DNA of 64,000 nucleotides from JAIXWP01 sp046309775 (GTDB lineage: Bacteria > Bacteroidota > Bacteroidia > Flavobacteriales_D > Sanyastnellaceae). Shown piece by piece: positions 34,328 to 43,765 of the stretch. The stretch spans positions 1-64,000 of the forward strand of contig JBKCOM010000011.1 of the NCBI GenBank assembly GCA_046309775.1, read 5' to 3'. Every line of letters begins with the position of its first letter. Position 1 is the stretch's first letter. Position numbers and translations under genes: made by a program. The notes beneath the pieces are model-generated. The model was not told where the DNA came from and made no database searches. It worked only from the letters and a program-made list of their open reading frames with translations.

Positions 34328-37300
34328 ATGCGTTCGATACCAGTTTTAGTTTTGATGGTTTTAACTATCAACTCGTTTTCTCAAAGTGATTCTCTTTGGT
34401 TGCGTTATCCTTCGATTTCACCAGATGGAAACACCATTGCTTTTTCTTATAAAGGTGATATTTATACAGTGCCAAGTAATGGAGGCACTGCTACTCCTTT
34501 AACAGTACATCCCTCTTATGACTATATGCCTGTGTGGAGCCACGACGGTAAGACTTTGGCTTTTGCTTCCGATCGAAACGGTAATTTTGATGTTTATGTG
34601 ATTCCTTCGACAGGTGGCTTGGCTTCTCGTCTAACTTATCATTCCTCTGACGATCAGCCATCAGATTTTAGTCAAGATGATTCGAAAGTCTATTTTTATT
34701 CAGATAGAACCGATGATGTGAAAAATCAAATGTATCCTACGGGCGGTTTGGGAGAATTTTATGAAATACCCGTCAAAGGTGGAAGAGAGATCATGATACT
34801 CACCACTCCTGCAATAAATGCAAGGTGGAATTCTAATTCGAATCTTTTGGTTTACGAAGACGTTAAGGGTTATGAGAATTATTGGCGCAAACATCATACA
34901 TCTTCCGTTACGCGTGATATTTGGATCTATGATGCGGGCACCAAGAAGCACGAACAGCTCTCTCCTTACAAAGGAGAAGATTTGTCACCAGTATTTAGTG
35001 CCGATGGTAAAACTATTTTTTATCTCAGTGAGATTTTTGGAAATTTCAATGTTGTAAAGCAAAGAATAGGTGAGCCACAACCGGTCCAAGTTTCTTTTTT
35101 CACAGATCATCCCGTGCGCCAGCTGACAATCAGCAATTCTGGAACGCTCTGTTTTAATCAACATGGTGAGTTATACACTATGCGAGAAGGTGGAGATCCT
35201 ACCCGAGTGAACGTTCGGTTTATTCAAGATGTTCAGAGAAATCCAATAGCTTCTATCCCAGTTACCGCTCCCTCGGAGTTTGCCGTTGCACCAAATGGAA
35301 AGGAGATTGCTTTTATTTTCAGAGGTGAAGTTTTTGTGGCAAGTATGAGTGAAGGTACCACTAAGCGAATTACATATACTCCAGAGCAGGAACGCAATGT
35401 GAGCTTCTCTCCTGATAGTCGCACATTGCTATATGCTAGTGAAAGAGATGGTAGTTGGAAAATATACACATCCACATTGACCCGAAAAGAAGAATTGTAT
35501 TTTTTCACTTCTACGATTTTGAAGGAAGATCTTTTGATATCAAGTGCAAACGAGGTCTTTCAACCTTCATTTTCTCCTGATGGTAAGGAAGTGGCTTACC
35601 TCGAGGATCGTACTTCATTGAAGGTATTTAATATAGCTTCCAAGCAGTCTCGATTGATTGTTCCTGCGAAGAATAATTACTCATATGCAGATGGCGATCA
35701 GCATTATGAATGGTCTCCTGATGGGAAATGGTTTTTGATAAACTATTTACCAGGCGAACAATGGATCAGCCAGATAGGTCTTGTATCCTCAGATGGAAAG
35801 GGAGAAATTCGAAATTTATCGGAAAGCGGTTATGGGGCGGACGTACCTTCATGGATGATGAAAGGAAAGATGGCAATTTGGTTTAGTTCAAAAGATGGGA
35901 TGAAAAACCATGCGAGTTGGGGCGGCCAATCAGATGTTTACGCGTCATTCTTCACTGCGGAAGCCTTTGAGGAGTTTAAAATGAGTGAAGAAGAATATGC
36001 GCTTTACAAGGAAGCAAAGGAAAAAGTAGAGAAAGATAAGGAGCCAGCAAAAGAAGAGGATTCAAAGAAAAAGAAAGGCAAAAAAGAAGAAGAAAAGAAG
36101 GAAGAAAAGGTAATTGAGCCACTAAAATTGGATATGGATGGGTTTAAGGATCGAAAAATTCGACTCACCATACATTCATCAAATCTAAGTAGCGCTTATG
36201 TTACAGATGATGGAAGTAAACTATTTTATATCGGTCAGGTAGATAAAGATTATAATTTATGGCAGACCAACCTGCGGACGAGAGAAACAAAGGTAGTAAC
36301 GAAGCTTGGTGGACCTGGTGCTTTAGTGGCGGATACTGTAGGTAAGCAATTGTTGATTTATGCTGGTGGTTCTATTATGAAGGTGAATATGGATAGCGGT
36401 GAAATGAAGCCTCTTGCAATTGGGGGTGAAATGACGGTCGCTTCTTCAGAAGAGAGGGAGTATCTATTTCATCATATTTGGAGACAAGTAGAGAAGAAGT
36501 TTTTTGTTGAAAATCTTCAAGGGGTTAAATGGGATTTTTATAAAAAAGAATATGCACGAAAAGTGAATGATATAGCAAACGAATATGATTTTGCTGAGTT
36601 GATGAGTGAGTTGCTAGGCGAATTGAATGCGAGTCATACAGGAGCTTACAATTTTAATCGTCCTAGTGGTGATCGTACAGCATCGCTGACTGTCATTTAT
36701 GATCAGAATTATAGAGGAGAAGGAATGAAGATTGCGGAATTATTACCGAAGAATCCTGTATTCAAGAGTGATTCTAAAGTCAAGTCAGGAGTCGTGATAG
36801 AAAAAATTGATGGACAGGTGATCACGGCCAATAGCAATTATTTTAATCTATTGAATAAAAAAGAAGGTCAACCCACATTGCTTTCTTTATTTGATCCAAC
36901 GAATGGAACGCGTTGGGAAGAAGCCGTAAAGCCCGTTAATATTGGATATGATGGCGCTTTGCTTTACGAACGCTGGGTAGAAAGATGTCGTTTTATCGTT
37001 GATAGTGTTTCTAAAGGTGAATTGGGTTATGTTCATGTAAGAGGAATGGATGATAGAAGTTACAGAGTAGTTTATGATCAAGCTTTAGGAAAGTATGCGT
37101 TTAAAAAAGGCTTAGTAGTAGATACACGTTTTAATGGAGGTGGCTGGTTACACGATGATTTAGCTACCTTTTTGTCAGGAAAACCCTACATGAGTTTTTT
37201 CCCTAGAGGGCAAAAGTTAGGCAATGAACCACAATTCAAATGGACAAAGAAGAGTGCGGTGGTAATGAATGAAGGAAATTATTCTGATGCACATTTGTTT

Positions 37301-37558
37301 CCTTATACCTACAAAACTTTGGGTATTGGTCCATTAGTAGGCATGCCTGTGGCAGGCACAGGAACGGCAGTTTGGTGGGAGTTTTTACAGAACGGAGTGA
37401 TGTTCGGAATTCCACAAGTGGCCACAGTAGATTTAGCGGGACAGATATTAGAAAATCAGGAATTAATGCCCGATTTTTTGGTACGAAATACATTTGAGAG
37501 TGTGATTCAAGGTAAAGATTTACAGTTGGAGAAGGCTTGCGAGGTTCTCCTAAAGTAG
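34328..37558 (+). CDS. Tricorn-type protease (WD40-like propeller, PDZ, S41 domain), secreted
   Basis: 1076 residues from the ATG at 34328 (signal peptide MRSIPVLVLMVLTINSFSQ); the ATG at 34265 would add a non-signal extension. Order: PD40/WD40-like propeller repeats (about 25-540; YPSISPDGNTIAFSYKGDIYTV, PVWSHDGKTLAFASDRNGNFDVY), a Lys/Glu-rich insert (about 560-600), a second propeller part (about 600-710), a helical/PDZ region (about 720-880) and the S41 catalytic domain. The Thermoplasma tricorn residues have counterparts: S769-H770 (NASHTGAY), S986-D987 (NYSDAH) and E1018 (VWWE). Tricorn proteases cut oligopeptides to short peptides; an exported form probably scavenges peptides in the periplasm. 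Monocistronic, with its own terminator. Confidence 0.92.
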   Translation: MRSIPVLVLMVLTINSFSQSDSLWLRYPSISPDGNTIAFSYKGDIYTVPSNGGTATPLTVHPSYDYMPVWSHDGKTLAFASDRNGNFDVYVIPSTGGLASRLTYHSSDDQPSDFSQDDSKVYFYSDRTDDVKNQMYPTGGLGEFYEIPVKGGREIMILTTPAINARWNSNSNLLVYEDVKGYENYWRKHHTSSVTRDIWIYDAGTKKHEQLSPYKGEDLSPVFSADGKTIFYLSEIFGNFNVVKQRIGEPQPVQVSFFTDHPVRQLTISNSGTLCFNQHGELYTMREGGDPTRVNVRFIQDVQRNPIASIPVTAPSEFAVAPNGKEIAFIFRGEVFVASMSEGTTKRITYTPEQERNVSFSPDSRTLLYASERDGSWKIYTSTLTRKEELYFFTSTILKEDLLISSANEVFQPSFSPDGKEVAYLEDRTSLKVFNIASKQSRLIVPAKNNYSYADGDQHYEWSPDGKWFLINYLPGEQWISQIGLVSSDGKGEIRNLSESGYGADVPSWMMKGKMAIWFSSKDGMKNHASWGGQSDVYASFFTAEAFEEFKMSEEEYALYKEAKEKVEKDKEPAKEEDSKKKKGKKEEEKKEEKVIEPLKLDMDGFKDRKIRLTIHSSNLSSAYVTDDGSKLFYIGQVDKDYNLWQTNLRTRETKVVTKLGGPGALVADTVGKQLLIYAGGSIMKVNMDSGEMKPLAIGGEMTVASSEEREYLFHHIWRQVEKKFFVENLQGVKWDFYKKEYARKVNDIANEYDFAELMSELLGELNASHTGAYNFNRPSGDRTASLTVIYDQNYRGEGMKIAELLPKNPVFKSDSKVKSGVVIEKIDGQVITANSNYFNLLNKKEGQPTLLSLFDPTNGTRWEEAVKPVNIGYDGALLYERWVERCRFIVDSVSKGELGYVHVRGMDDRSYRVVYDQALGKYAFKKGLVVDTRFNGGGWLHDDLATFLSGKPYMSFFPRGQKLGNEPQFKWTKKSAVVMNEGNYSDAHLFPYTYKTLGIGPLVGMPVAGTGTAVWWEFLQNGVMFGIPQVATVDLAGQILENQELMPDFLVRNTFESVIQGKDLQLEKACEVLLK

Positions 37559-37580
37559 TGTTATAATAAAATTCATCAAG

Positions 37581-37611
37581 ACCCGCCACTAGAATTAGGG
37601 CGGGTTTTTTT
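37581..37611 (+). terminator. Rho-independent terminator after the tricorn-type gene
   Basis: ACCCGCC (37581-37587) pairs with GGCGGGT (37599-37605) around an 11-nt loop, followed by a T7 run. 22 nt past the stop. Confidence 0.92.
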
Positions 37612-37671
37612 GTTTTTAAAACAAAATTGATTAATCTTGTAAAGATATCTTGACCTACTTAGTGACTAGCC

Positions 37672-39999
37672 ATGCATTATCTCGAACAGGAATTATATGA
37701 CCTTGTGAGAAATGACGACGGAGTTTTTGATTTTATTCAAAACTCTGTCTCTGATGGCATGTGGTATCTCAATGTCGATGAGCCCACTCATATCTGGATG
37801 AATTATAGGTTTTGGGAGACATTTGGATACAATAAAGATGCTCTTCCAAAAGACAGTTATGAGTTGATAATGGAAATTATTAACGAGGAGGATTATAAGA
37901 TTTCTCAAGGTCTTTGGGAAGCGCATTATGCTGGTCGTTCTGCGATGTACGATCAGATTGTTCGTTACACACATGCCGACGGACATTTAATGTATATCCA
38001 TTGTAGAGGTCGAGTGGTGAATTTTGTCAACGGTCAACCCACAAGAATGTTGGGGATACATATTGACGTTACCGAAGAGTTTCTCAATAAACAAAGAGAG
38101 CTTCAAAGTAAAGATGATTTACTTGATAGTGTTTATCGAACCATTCCAGGCGCGGTAATGCGGTATACAAGATACTCCGACGGACGCGAGCAATTGAATT
38201 TTGTAAGTGAAGGAATCTATAATTTATACAAAGTTACTGCTGCGGATGCCGCTCGCGATTTGAGCACGCTGTGGAGTAAAATTGATCCTGAATTTATTCC
38301 CGGTTTTATTGAGTCAATGAGTGAGTCTGAGAAGAATTGCAGCTCTTGGTACTACAAATGGAAGGTAAATCATGATGAGAATACATCCGTTTGGTTGCAA
38401 GGACGAGGAGAACCAGTAAGAGTAGAGGGGACAGGAACTCAGTGGACGTCTGTACTTATAGATGTAACAGCTCAAATGGAGGCTGAGGCAAAGCTGGCTA
38501 AAGAGCAGACAAGATTCCGTGCACTCATACAAAACGGTAATGATGTTTATATTGTAACGAAACCAGAAGAAGTATTATATGTGAGTCCGAATATTGAAAA
38601 GATGTTGGGCTACAGTGTAGAAGAGTTTCTCAAGATTCCAGTTCATTTGTTTGTTCATCCGGAGGACATGCCGTTGCGCTGGGATGAGATGAAGAATGAT
38701 GGCGACGTGCTGACAATTGATTATCGTGCTTTACATAAGGATGGAAATTATAGATGGATTCAGGCATCAGGTATTAATCAATCGCATATTCCAGAAATTG
38801 GGGCGATGGTATTTAGTCTGCGAGATATTACTGATTTAAAAAAGAAAGAAGAGGAAATTCTCTCCTTGAATGCAGAGCTAGATGAGAAAGTAAAGATGAG
38901 AACTGCTGAGTTGATGCGCAGTGAGTTTTTACTACGTGAAGCTCAAAAGCTTGCTAAGCTTGGTTCTTGGGAATTCGATATCATCAATAATTCGATTAAA
39001 TGGTCGCCTGAGTTGCATGTGATCATGGGAGTTCCTATTGGAGAAATTCCTCCTGACTTTGAAGAACATCGCAAATTTTTTCAAGGGACATATTTTGATT
39101 TGCTCTCGGAAAAAGTAAGAGCAGCGATCAATGAAGGGGTGTCTTATGAGTTAGATCTACCGCTCACACGACCTGATGGTTCGACAGGTTGGATTTTGGC
39201 TAAAGGAATGGCAGTGAGAGACAGTAGTGGCCGCACCATCACTCTTGTCGGGACAGCCCTTGATATAACGGAACGAAAAAAGTGGGAGGAAGATTTGCGA
39301 TTGAATAAAGAGCAACTTCAAAATACAAATGAAGAATTAGAAGCATTTGCATATAGTGTTTCTCACGACTTGAGAGCTCCGCTTAGAGGTATCAACGGAT
39401 GGACGACCGCGCTCAAAGAAGATTATGGAGAAAAGTTGGACAATCAGGCTCATGAATATATCAATCGTGTGATCAGTGAGGCGGAACATATGAACGAGCT
39501 TATTGAAGGCTTACTTACCTTGTCTAGAGTAACAAGGCATAGTTTTAAATCTGAGCTATTTTCCTTGAGTGATTTAGTGAAAGCGATAATACAGCGATAT
39601 CAATTATCTATGGATTGTTCCAACTACGAATTCGATATACAAGACGGCGTGATCATTAGAGGAGACAAGGCTTTGGTAAAAGTGGCTGTGGAAAATGTGA
39701 TATCAAATGCAATTAAATTTTCTTCTAAGGTTTCGAAGCCTAAGGTGAAATTTTATGCAAATATTAGTGCCAATGAAAGTGATTTATATTTTGAAGATAA
39801 CGGTGCAGGTTTTAATGTAGACAATGCGAAGACTTTGTATACCCCGTTTCAACGTTTTCACAGAAAATCGGAATTTAATGGAACGGGTATTGGGCTAGCT
39901 ACCGTTAAACGAGTGGTGAATGCTCACAAGGGCATTATCAATATTGAAAGCGAGATTGGAAATGGTACTTTAGTTAACATTATTATGCCAAACAACTGA
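37672..39999 (+). CDS. Multi-PAS sensor histidine kinase
   Basis: 775 residues, no signal peptide or membrane segment, so probably a soluble cytoplasmic sensor. Four PAS/PAC-type domains can be made out (about 20-140, 150-265, 270-395, 425-545; for instance RFRALIQNGNDVYIVTKPEEVLYVSPNIEKMLGYS). A coiled linker leads to HisKA with H565 in FAYSVSHDLRAPLRGINGW. The HATPase_c domain (about 650-772) has N-box VENVISNAIKFSS, G1 FEDNGAGF and G2 GTGIGLATV. The phosphate acceptor is likely the receiver protein encoded 2 nt downstream. The signal is unknown; no cofactor-binding Cys or His is obvious in the PAS domains. Confidence 0.93.
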   Translation: MHYLEQELYDLVRNDDGVFDFIQNSVSDGMWYLNVDEPTHIWMNYRFWETFGYNKDALPKDSYELIMEIINEEDYKISQGLWEAHYAGRSAMYDQIVRYTHADGHLMYIHCRGRVVNFVNGQPTRMLGIHIDVTEEFLNKQRELQSKDDLLDSVYRTIPGAVMRYTRYSDGREQLNFVSEGIYNLYKVTAADAARDLSTLWSKIDPEFIPGFIESMSESEKNCSSWYYKWKVNHDENTSVWLQGRGEPVRVEGTGTQWTSVLIDVTAQMEAEAKLAKEQTRFRALIQNGNDVYIVTKPEEVLYVSPNIEKMLGYSVEEFLKIPVHLFVHPEDMPLRWDEMKNDGDVLTIDYRALHKDGNYRWIQASGINQSHIPEIGAMVFSLRDITDLKKKEEEILSLNAELDEKVKMRTAELMRSEFLLREAQKLAKLGSWEFDIINNSIKWSPELHVIMGVPIGEIPPDFEEHRKFFQGTYFDLLSEKVRAAINEGVSYELDLPLTRPDGSTGWILAKGMAVRDSSGRTITLVGTALDITERKKWEEDLRLNKEQLQNTNEELEAFAYSVSHDLRAPLRGINGWTTALKEDYGEKLDNQAHEYINRVISEAEHMNELIEGLLTLSRVTRHSFKSELFSLSDLVKAIIQRYQLSMDCSNYEFDIQDGVIIRGDKALVKVAVENVISNAIKFSSKVSKPKVKFYANISANESDLYFEDNGAGFNVDNAKTLYTPFQRFHRKSEFNGTGIGLATVKRVVNAHKGIINIESEIGNGTLVNIIMPNN

Positions 40000-40001
40000 A
40001 A

Positions 40002-40451
40002 ATGTATACCAGAGAAATTATTTTAATAGAGGACAATCCAAGCGATGTAGAGCTCACGAAAAGAGCTTTTAAGAAAGCTCGCATTTCGAATCCCCTTCGC
40101 GTCTTCGATAATGGTCAATCGGCTATTGACTATTTGAGCGATTATGTCTCATCGGAGAAACGAAAAGGTGACACACCTCTGCTGGTTTTGCTGGATGTAA
40201 ATCTTCCCGTAATGAGCGGGTTAGAAGTGCTTCGATTTATCAAATCGAATGCTCATTTGAAAAAAGTATTAGTGGTTATGTTGACTACAAGCTCTGAGAA
40301 TAGAGATCTAGAACAGGCTTATGAACTTGGAGCGAATAGTTATATCATAAAGCTAGTTGACTTTGAGAAGTTCTCCGATCTGGTGGCGCAGATTGGAATG
40401 TATTGGATGGTAATCAATGAGCCTCCGCGAATAATAACTGACGATGTATGA
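40002..40451 (+). CDS. Stand-alone receiver-domain response regulator
   Basis: 149 residues, one CheY-like domain of the Rcp1-like type found beside phytochrome and PAS kinases (long loop SDYVSSEKRKGDTP). Acidic pocket E10/D11, phospho-acceptor D65 (LLVLLDVNLP), T95 and K117. The residue after the conserved Lys is Leu (NSYIIKLVDF) where nearly all receivers have Pro, which may alter the beta5-alpha5 switch. There is no output domain, so it should pass phosphate on or bind a partner. It lies between two kinases: 2 nt after one and overlapping the next by 4 nt (ATGA). Confidence 0.92.
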   Translation: MYTREIILIEDNPSDVELTKRAFKKARISNPLRVFDNGQSAIDYLSDYVSSEKRKGDTPLLVLLDVNLPVMSGLEVLRFIKSNAHLKKVLVVMLTTSSENRDLEQAYELGANSYIIKLVDFEKFSDLVAQIGMYWMVINEPPRIITDDV

Positions 40452-42334
40452 ATTCAAAAATAGCAGTATTAGTTATTGAAGATAATGATAGTGATTTTGC
40501 TCTCATCACTCGTGAACTAGAGCGTTCTGGCTTTAAGGTTGACGCTGCACGCGTTGATTCCGCCGAATTGATGCAGGAGGCATTAAGGCAAAAAAAATGG
40601 GACATCGTCATATCGGATTATTTGATACCTGGGTTTGGAGGTGAAGAAGCGTTAGAGGAATTAAAAAAATCTGATTTGGACATTCCTTTCATTCTCATTT
40701 CAGGAACGGTAGGTGAGGAGCACGCTGTAAATATTATGCGAAAAGGTGCAAGTGATTATCTAATGAAAGATAAGCTTACGCGTCTAGGGTCTGTTGTTGA
40801 TAGGGAATTGAAAGAAGTGATAATTCGCAACGAGCGAAGACAAGCCATTGAATCATTAAGGGAGACAAGTTTGATCATGCATCATGCTCAAAACTTGGCC
40901 TCACTGGGAAGTTGGCAATGGGATATCAAAACAAATCACGTGACATGGTCTGATGAGCTTTACTCCATTTATGGTGTTGATCCGCTCACATTCAATGCGA
41001 CGTTTGAGAGCTATCTTCAACTGGTTCATGCCGAAGATAGGGAGCGTGTGGAAAAACATATACTCAAGGCATTAACCTCCAAGTCATCCGTTCAGTTTGA
41101 AGAAAGAATAGTGCGACCAGATGGGGCTGTGAGGCATCTTCGTTCGTGGGGAGCTGTACTGCTTGGTAGTGATGGAAATCCTACCAAAATGCACGGTGCG
41201 TGTTTGGATATTACCGATAGCAAAAGGGTATTAGAGACCTTAAGTTGGAGCGAACAGCGTTTCAAATCGCTAGTAGCAAACATCAGTGACGTTATTACGT
41301 TGCTAGATATTCAGGGAAAAATTCTTTATCAATCCGCTTCAATAAAAAATGTTTTGGGATATGATGAAGAAGAATTGGTCGGTAGAAGTGTTTGGGAGTT
41401 TGTACATCCTGATGATCTGGAGCACGTTGCAGATATTTTCAAAGAGAGTGTTAGAATAGAAGGATATTCTGTGCTCATAGAGTTTAGATTCAAGAGCAAA
41501 TCAGGAAGGTATATTCAAATGGAGGCGCAGGGCAACAATCAATTAGCCAATCCTGCGATTAAAGGCGTTGTCGTGAATTCTAGGGATATTACTGAGCGCA
41601 AGGCAGCCGAAGAAGAGTTGCGCGCTAAGAATGTTCAATTGGAAAAAACCAATGAGGAAATTGACCGATTTGTTTACAGCACATCCCACGATTTGAGAGC
41701 TCCGCTTTTATCCGTCTTAGGTTTGATAGAAATGTGCGAGGATTTTTATCCTGAAAATGAAGACCTGCATGCCCTTTATGGTATGATGAAGACGAGCATT
41801 CAGCGCTCTGATGCGATCATTAAAAGTATTATTGATTACAGTCGAAACGCACGCCTTGAGGTGGCTCCAGAGCTTTTGAATTTGCAAGAAATGGCTGAAG
41901 GGTTTATCGAGAATATCAAATACATGGAGCAAGCAAAAGGGATATTGTTTATGGTAGAAGGCAAGGCACCAGTAGATTTTTATTCAGATAGAACAAGGGT
42001 CTTCACCATTATTAATAATTTGCTTACGAATGCCGTGAAGTATCAGAGACCGGAGTCCATGGAGAAAAAGGTTTGCTTTGAATTTTTTGTAGAAGAAGAA
42101 ACGGCAACAATACGAGTAAGAGACAATGGCGAAGGAATTCCAAACGAAAAGTTTGATAGCATCTTCAATATGTTTTATCGACTTAGCAACCAATCCGTAG
42201 GTTCTGGCCTAGGTCTGTATATATGCAAAGAAATGGTACAGCGACTTGGAGGCTCCATCCATGTTGAATCGAAAGTACAAGAGGGCACCACATTCACTAT
42301 TACACTACCCAATCTAATATCCAAGGCGCAATGA
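40448..42334 (+). CDS. Hybrid kinase with N-terminal receiver, two PAS domains, HisKA and HATPase
   Basis: 628 residues. An N-terminal receiver (1-125; E11/D12, phospho-acceptor D57 in VISDYLIPGF, and K in DYLMKDKL), two PAS/PAC domains (about 145-260 and 265-385; LASLGSWQWDIKTNHVTWSDEL and RFKSLVANISDVITLLDIQG), HisKA with H414 (FVYSTSHDLRAPLLSVLGL), and HATPase_c (N-box TIINNLLTNAVKYQ, G1 VRDNGEGIP, G2 GSGLGLYICK). A receiver placed before the sensor domains suggests that phosphorylation from the upstream kinase gates this one. It overlaps both neighbouring receiver genes by 4 nt, forming one translationally coupled unit. Confidence 0.93.
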   Translation: MNSKIAVLVIEDNDSDFALITRELERSGFKVDAARVDSAELMQEALRQKKWDIVISDYLIPGFGGEEALEELKKSDLDIPFILISGTVGEEHAVNIMRKGASDYLMKDKLTRLGSVVDRELKEVIIRNERRQAIESLRETSLIMHHAQNLASLGSWQWDIKTNHVTWSDELYSIYGVDPLTFNATFESYLQLVHAEDRERVEKHILKALTSKSSVQFEERIVRPDGAVRHLRSWGAVLLGSDGNPTKMHGACLDITDSKRVLETLSWSEQRFKSLVANISDVITLLDIQGKILYQSASIKNVLGYDEEELVGRSVWEFVHPDDLEHVADIFKESVRIEGYSVLIEFRFKSKSGRYIQMEAQGNNQLANPAIKGVVVNSRDITERKAAEEELRAKNVQLEKTNEEIDRFVYSTSHDLRAPLLSVLGLIEMCEDFYPENEDLHALYGMMKTSIQRSDAIIKSIIDYSRNARLEVAPELLNLQEMAEGFIENIKYMEQAKGILFMVEGKAPVDFYSDRTRVFTIINNLLTNAVKYQRPESMEKKVCFEFFVEEETATIRVRDNGEGIPNEKFDSIFNMFYRLSNQSVGSGLGLYICKEMVQRLGGSIHVESKVQEGTTFTITLPNLISKAQ

Positions 42335-42726
42335 GAACTATATTATTAATAGATGACGACGCTATCTCAAACTTTTTGAGCAAGTCGATGATCGAGAAGT
42401 CTGGGATTTTTGACAAAGTCTACGTTTATAATTCAGGCAATGGAGCTTTGGATTTTTTGAGGGCGTGCATCAACGGCAACCAAGAGTTTCCCGAGATCAT
42501 TCTGCTCGATGTCATGATGCCTGTCATGGATGGCTTCACTTTTCTCGAAGAGTTTATGAAGTTTGATGGCAGCCACATCCAAAATGTAAAGGTGTGCATG
42601 CTTACTAGTTCCTTAGATCCTAAGGATCGTCAGCAGGCCGATGCATACCCGCAAGTGGTCGAATTTATTAGTAAACCCATCAACCAGGAGAAGATCAAGA
42701 AATTTATGTCCCTCATTGATAATTAG
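42331..42726 (+). CDS. Stand-alone receiver-domain response regulator, end of phosphorelay operon
   Basis: 131 residues, one CheY-like domain: D8/D9 (LLIDDDAISNF), phospho-acceptor D60 (IILLDVMMPVMDG), TS in CMLTSS, and the usual Lys-Pro (FISKPIN). No output domain. Its ATG overlaps the TGA of the hybrid kinase gene. Being last in the operon with a canonical switch region, it may be the final carrier that acts by protein contact. No DNA-binding output is encoded in this operon. Confidence 0.92.
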   Translation: MRTILLIDDDAISNFLSKSMIEKSGIFDKVYVYNSGNGALDFLRACINGNQEFPEIILLDVMMPVMDGFTFLEEFMKFDGSHIQNVKVCMLTSSLDPKDRQQADAYPQVVEFISKPINQEKIKKFMSLIDN

Positions 42727-42793
42727 CGGTGTGAATCGAAAAAATTAGTATTATTGTAGTAAGAATGTTAACCTACACCAAACCAAATTCTCA

Positions 42794-43762
42794 ATGAAAT
42801 CAATTTTTACTCTTGCTTTTTCAGTTGTTTCAATGGCACAAGTTCTCGCTTCAGACGTACAACTTGTAGTTCAAAAAGTGGAGAATAATGGCATTGTACC
42901 AGGGAATACTTATCGTGTTTATGCGCAATTGCCTTCGGAAGATTATTCGGTACATGCGGTATGGGGTGATACCCAACACCCACTAGTTATCGAAAGTACT
43001 GCCCCATTTTATCAGCATCCTCTAGGCCAATATAGCAGCAATGGTATTCACCAAAATATCATTGATATCGCCCCAGAAATTGAATTCGATTCTTTTATTA
43101 CCCTCGGATATTCTGACTCAGAGGGTAACAGCCTTTGGGACATCGGAGTGGATTTCAACTCATTCGATGAAGGCGGAGAAATCCTCACCAATAATGGAGC
43201 TTGGTTCTTATTGCCAGAAAATGAAAAATGCGCGCCTGTGGGCAGCGCCAATCTGGTTTTGTTAGGTCAATTCACCACACAAGGCGTTGCTACCGGTACT
43301 CTAAATCTTCAAGGTTGGAGCACTGGAAAGCAAACTTGGAATGCTCTTGGTCTCACTTTCGTAACTACCGATGCAAAAACTTTTGGTTGCACTGACGCTA
43401 GTGCTAGCAATTTCAATCCAAACGCAAACTTCAATGATGGTTCATGCATTACGACTGCCAGCGAAGGTGTCTTGAATACACAAGAATTAGTAGCATCTCA
43501 ATCTTGGTCTGTATTCCCTAACCCTGTTAGAGATAATCTTGTACATATTCAATTCTCTAAAGGCTTCACATTATCTCCAAATGCTGTTCTCGAAATTTTT
43601 GATATGAGCGGTAAGCGCCTTGCACAACATGTAATGTCTAACGGAAGTTGGACAGCTTCTAATCGATTAACTGTTAATCAGCAATTAGCGGCAGGAACTT
43701 ATAAAATTGTAATTTCTCAAGATGGTAAGTCGGAGGCGCAGACGCTGATTGTAGCAAAGTAA
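42794..43762 (+). CDS. T9SS cargo protein with one GCTD-type Cys module
   Basis: 322 residues: a signal peptide (MKSIFTLAFSVVSMAQVLASD), a beta-rich N-terminal domain (about 20-205), one GCTD-type module (FGCTDASASNFNPNANFNDGSC, about 207-228) and a T9SS type A tail (SVFPNPVRDNLVHIQF ... LAAGTYKIVIS). The N-terminal domain is related to that of the protein at 52364: compare PGNTYRVYAQ, EFDSFITLGYS and LGQFTTQGVATGTLNLQG with HTTYRIYAEC, QYDSYVTIGRS and IAQITTSGSVCGSFNVQA there. Function unknown; a surface binding or structural role is likely. Only 3 nt separate its stop from the convergent gene's stop. Confidence 0.78.
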   Translation: MKSIFTLAFSVVSMAQVLASDVQLVVQKVENNGIVPGNTYRVYAQLPSEDYSVHAVWGDTQHPLVIESTAPFYQHPLGQYSSNGIHQNIIDIAPEIEFDSFITLGYSDSEGNSLWDIGVDFNSFDEGGEILTNNGAWFLLPENEKCAPVGSANLVLLGQFTTQGVATGTLNLQGWSTGKQTWNALGLTFVTTDAKTFGCTDASASNFNPNANFNDGSCITTASEGVLNTQELVASQSWSVFPNPVRDNLVHIQFSKGFTLSPNAVLEIFDMSGKRLAQHVMSNGSWTASNRLTVNQQLAAGTYKIVISQDGKSEAQTLIVAK

Positions 43763-43765
43763 GCC

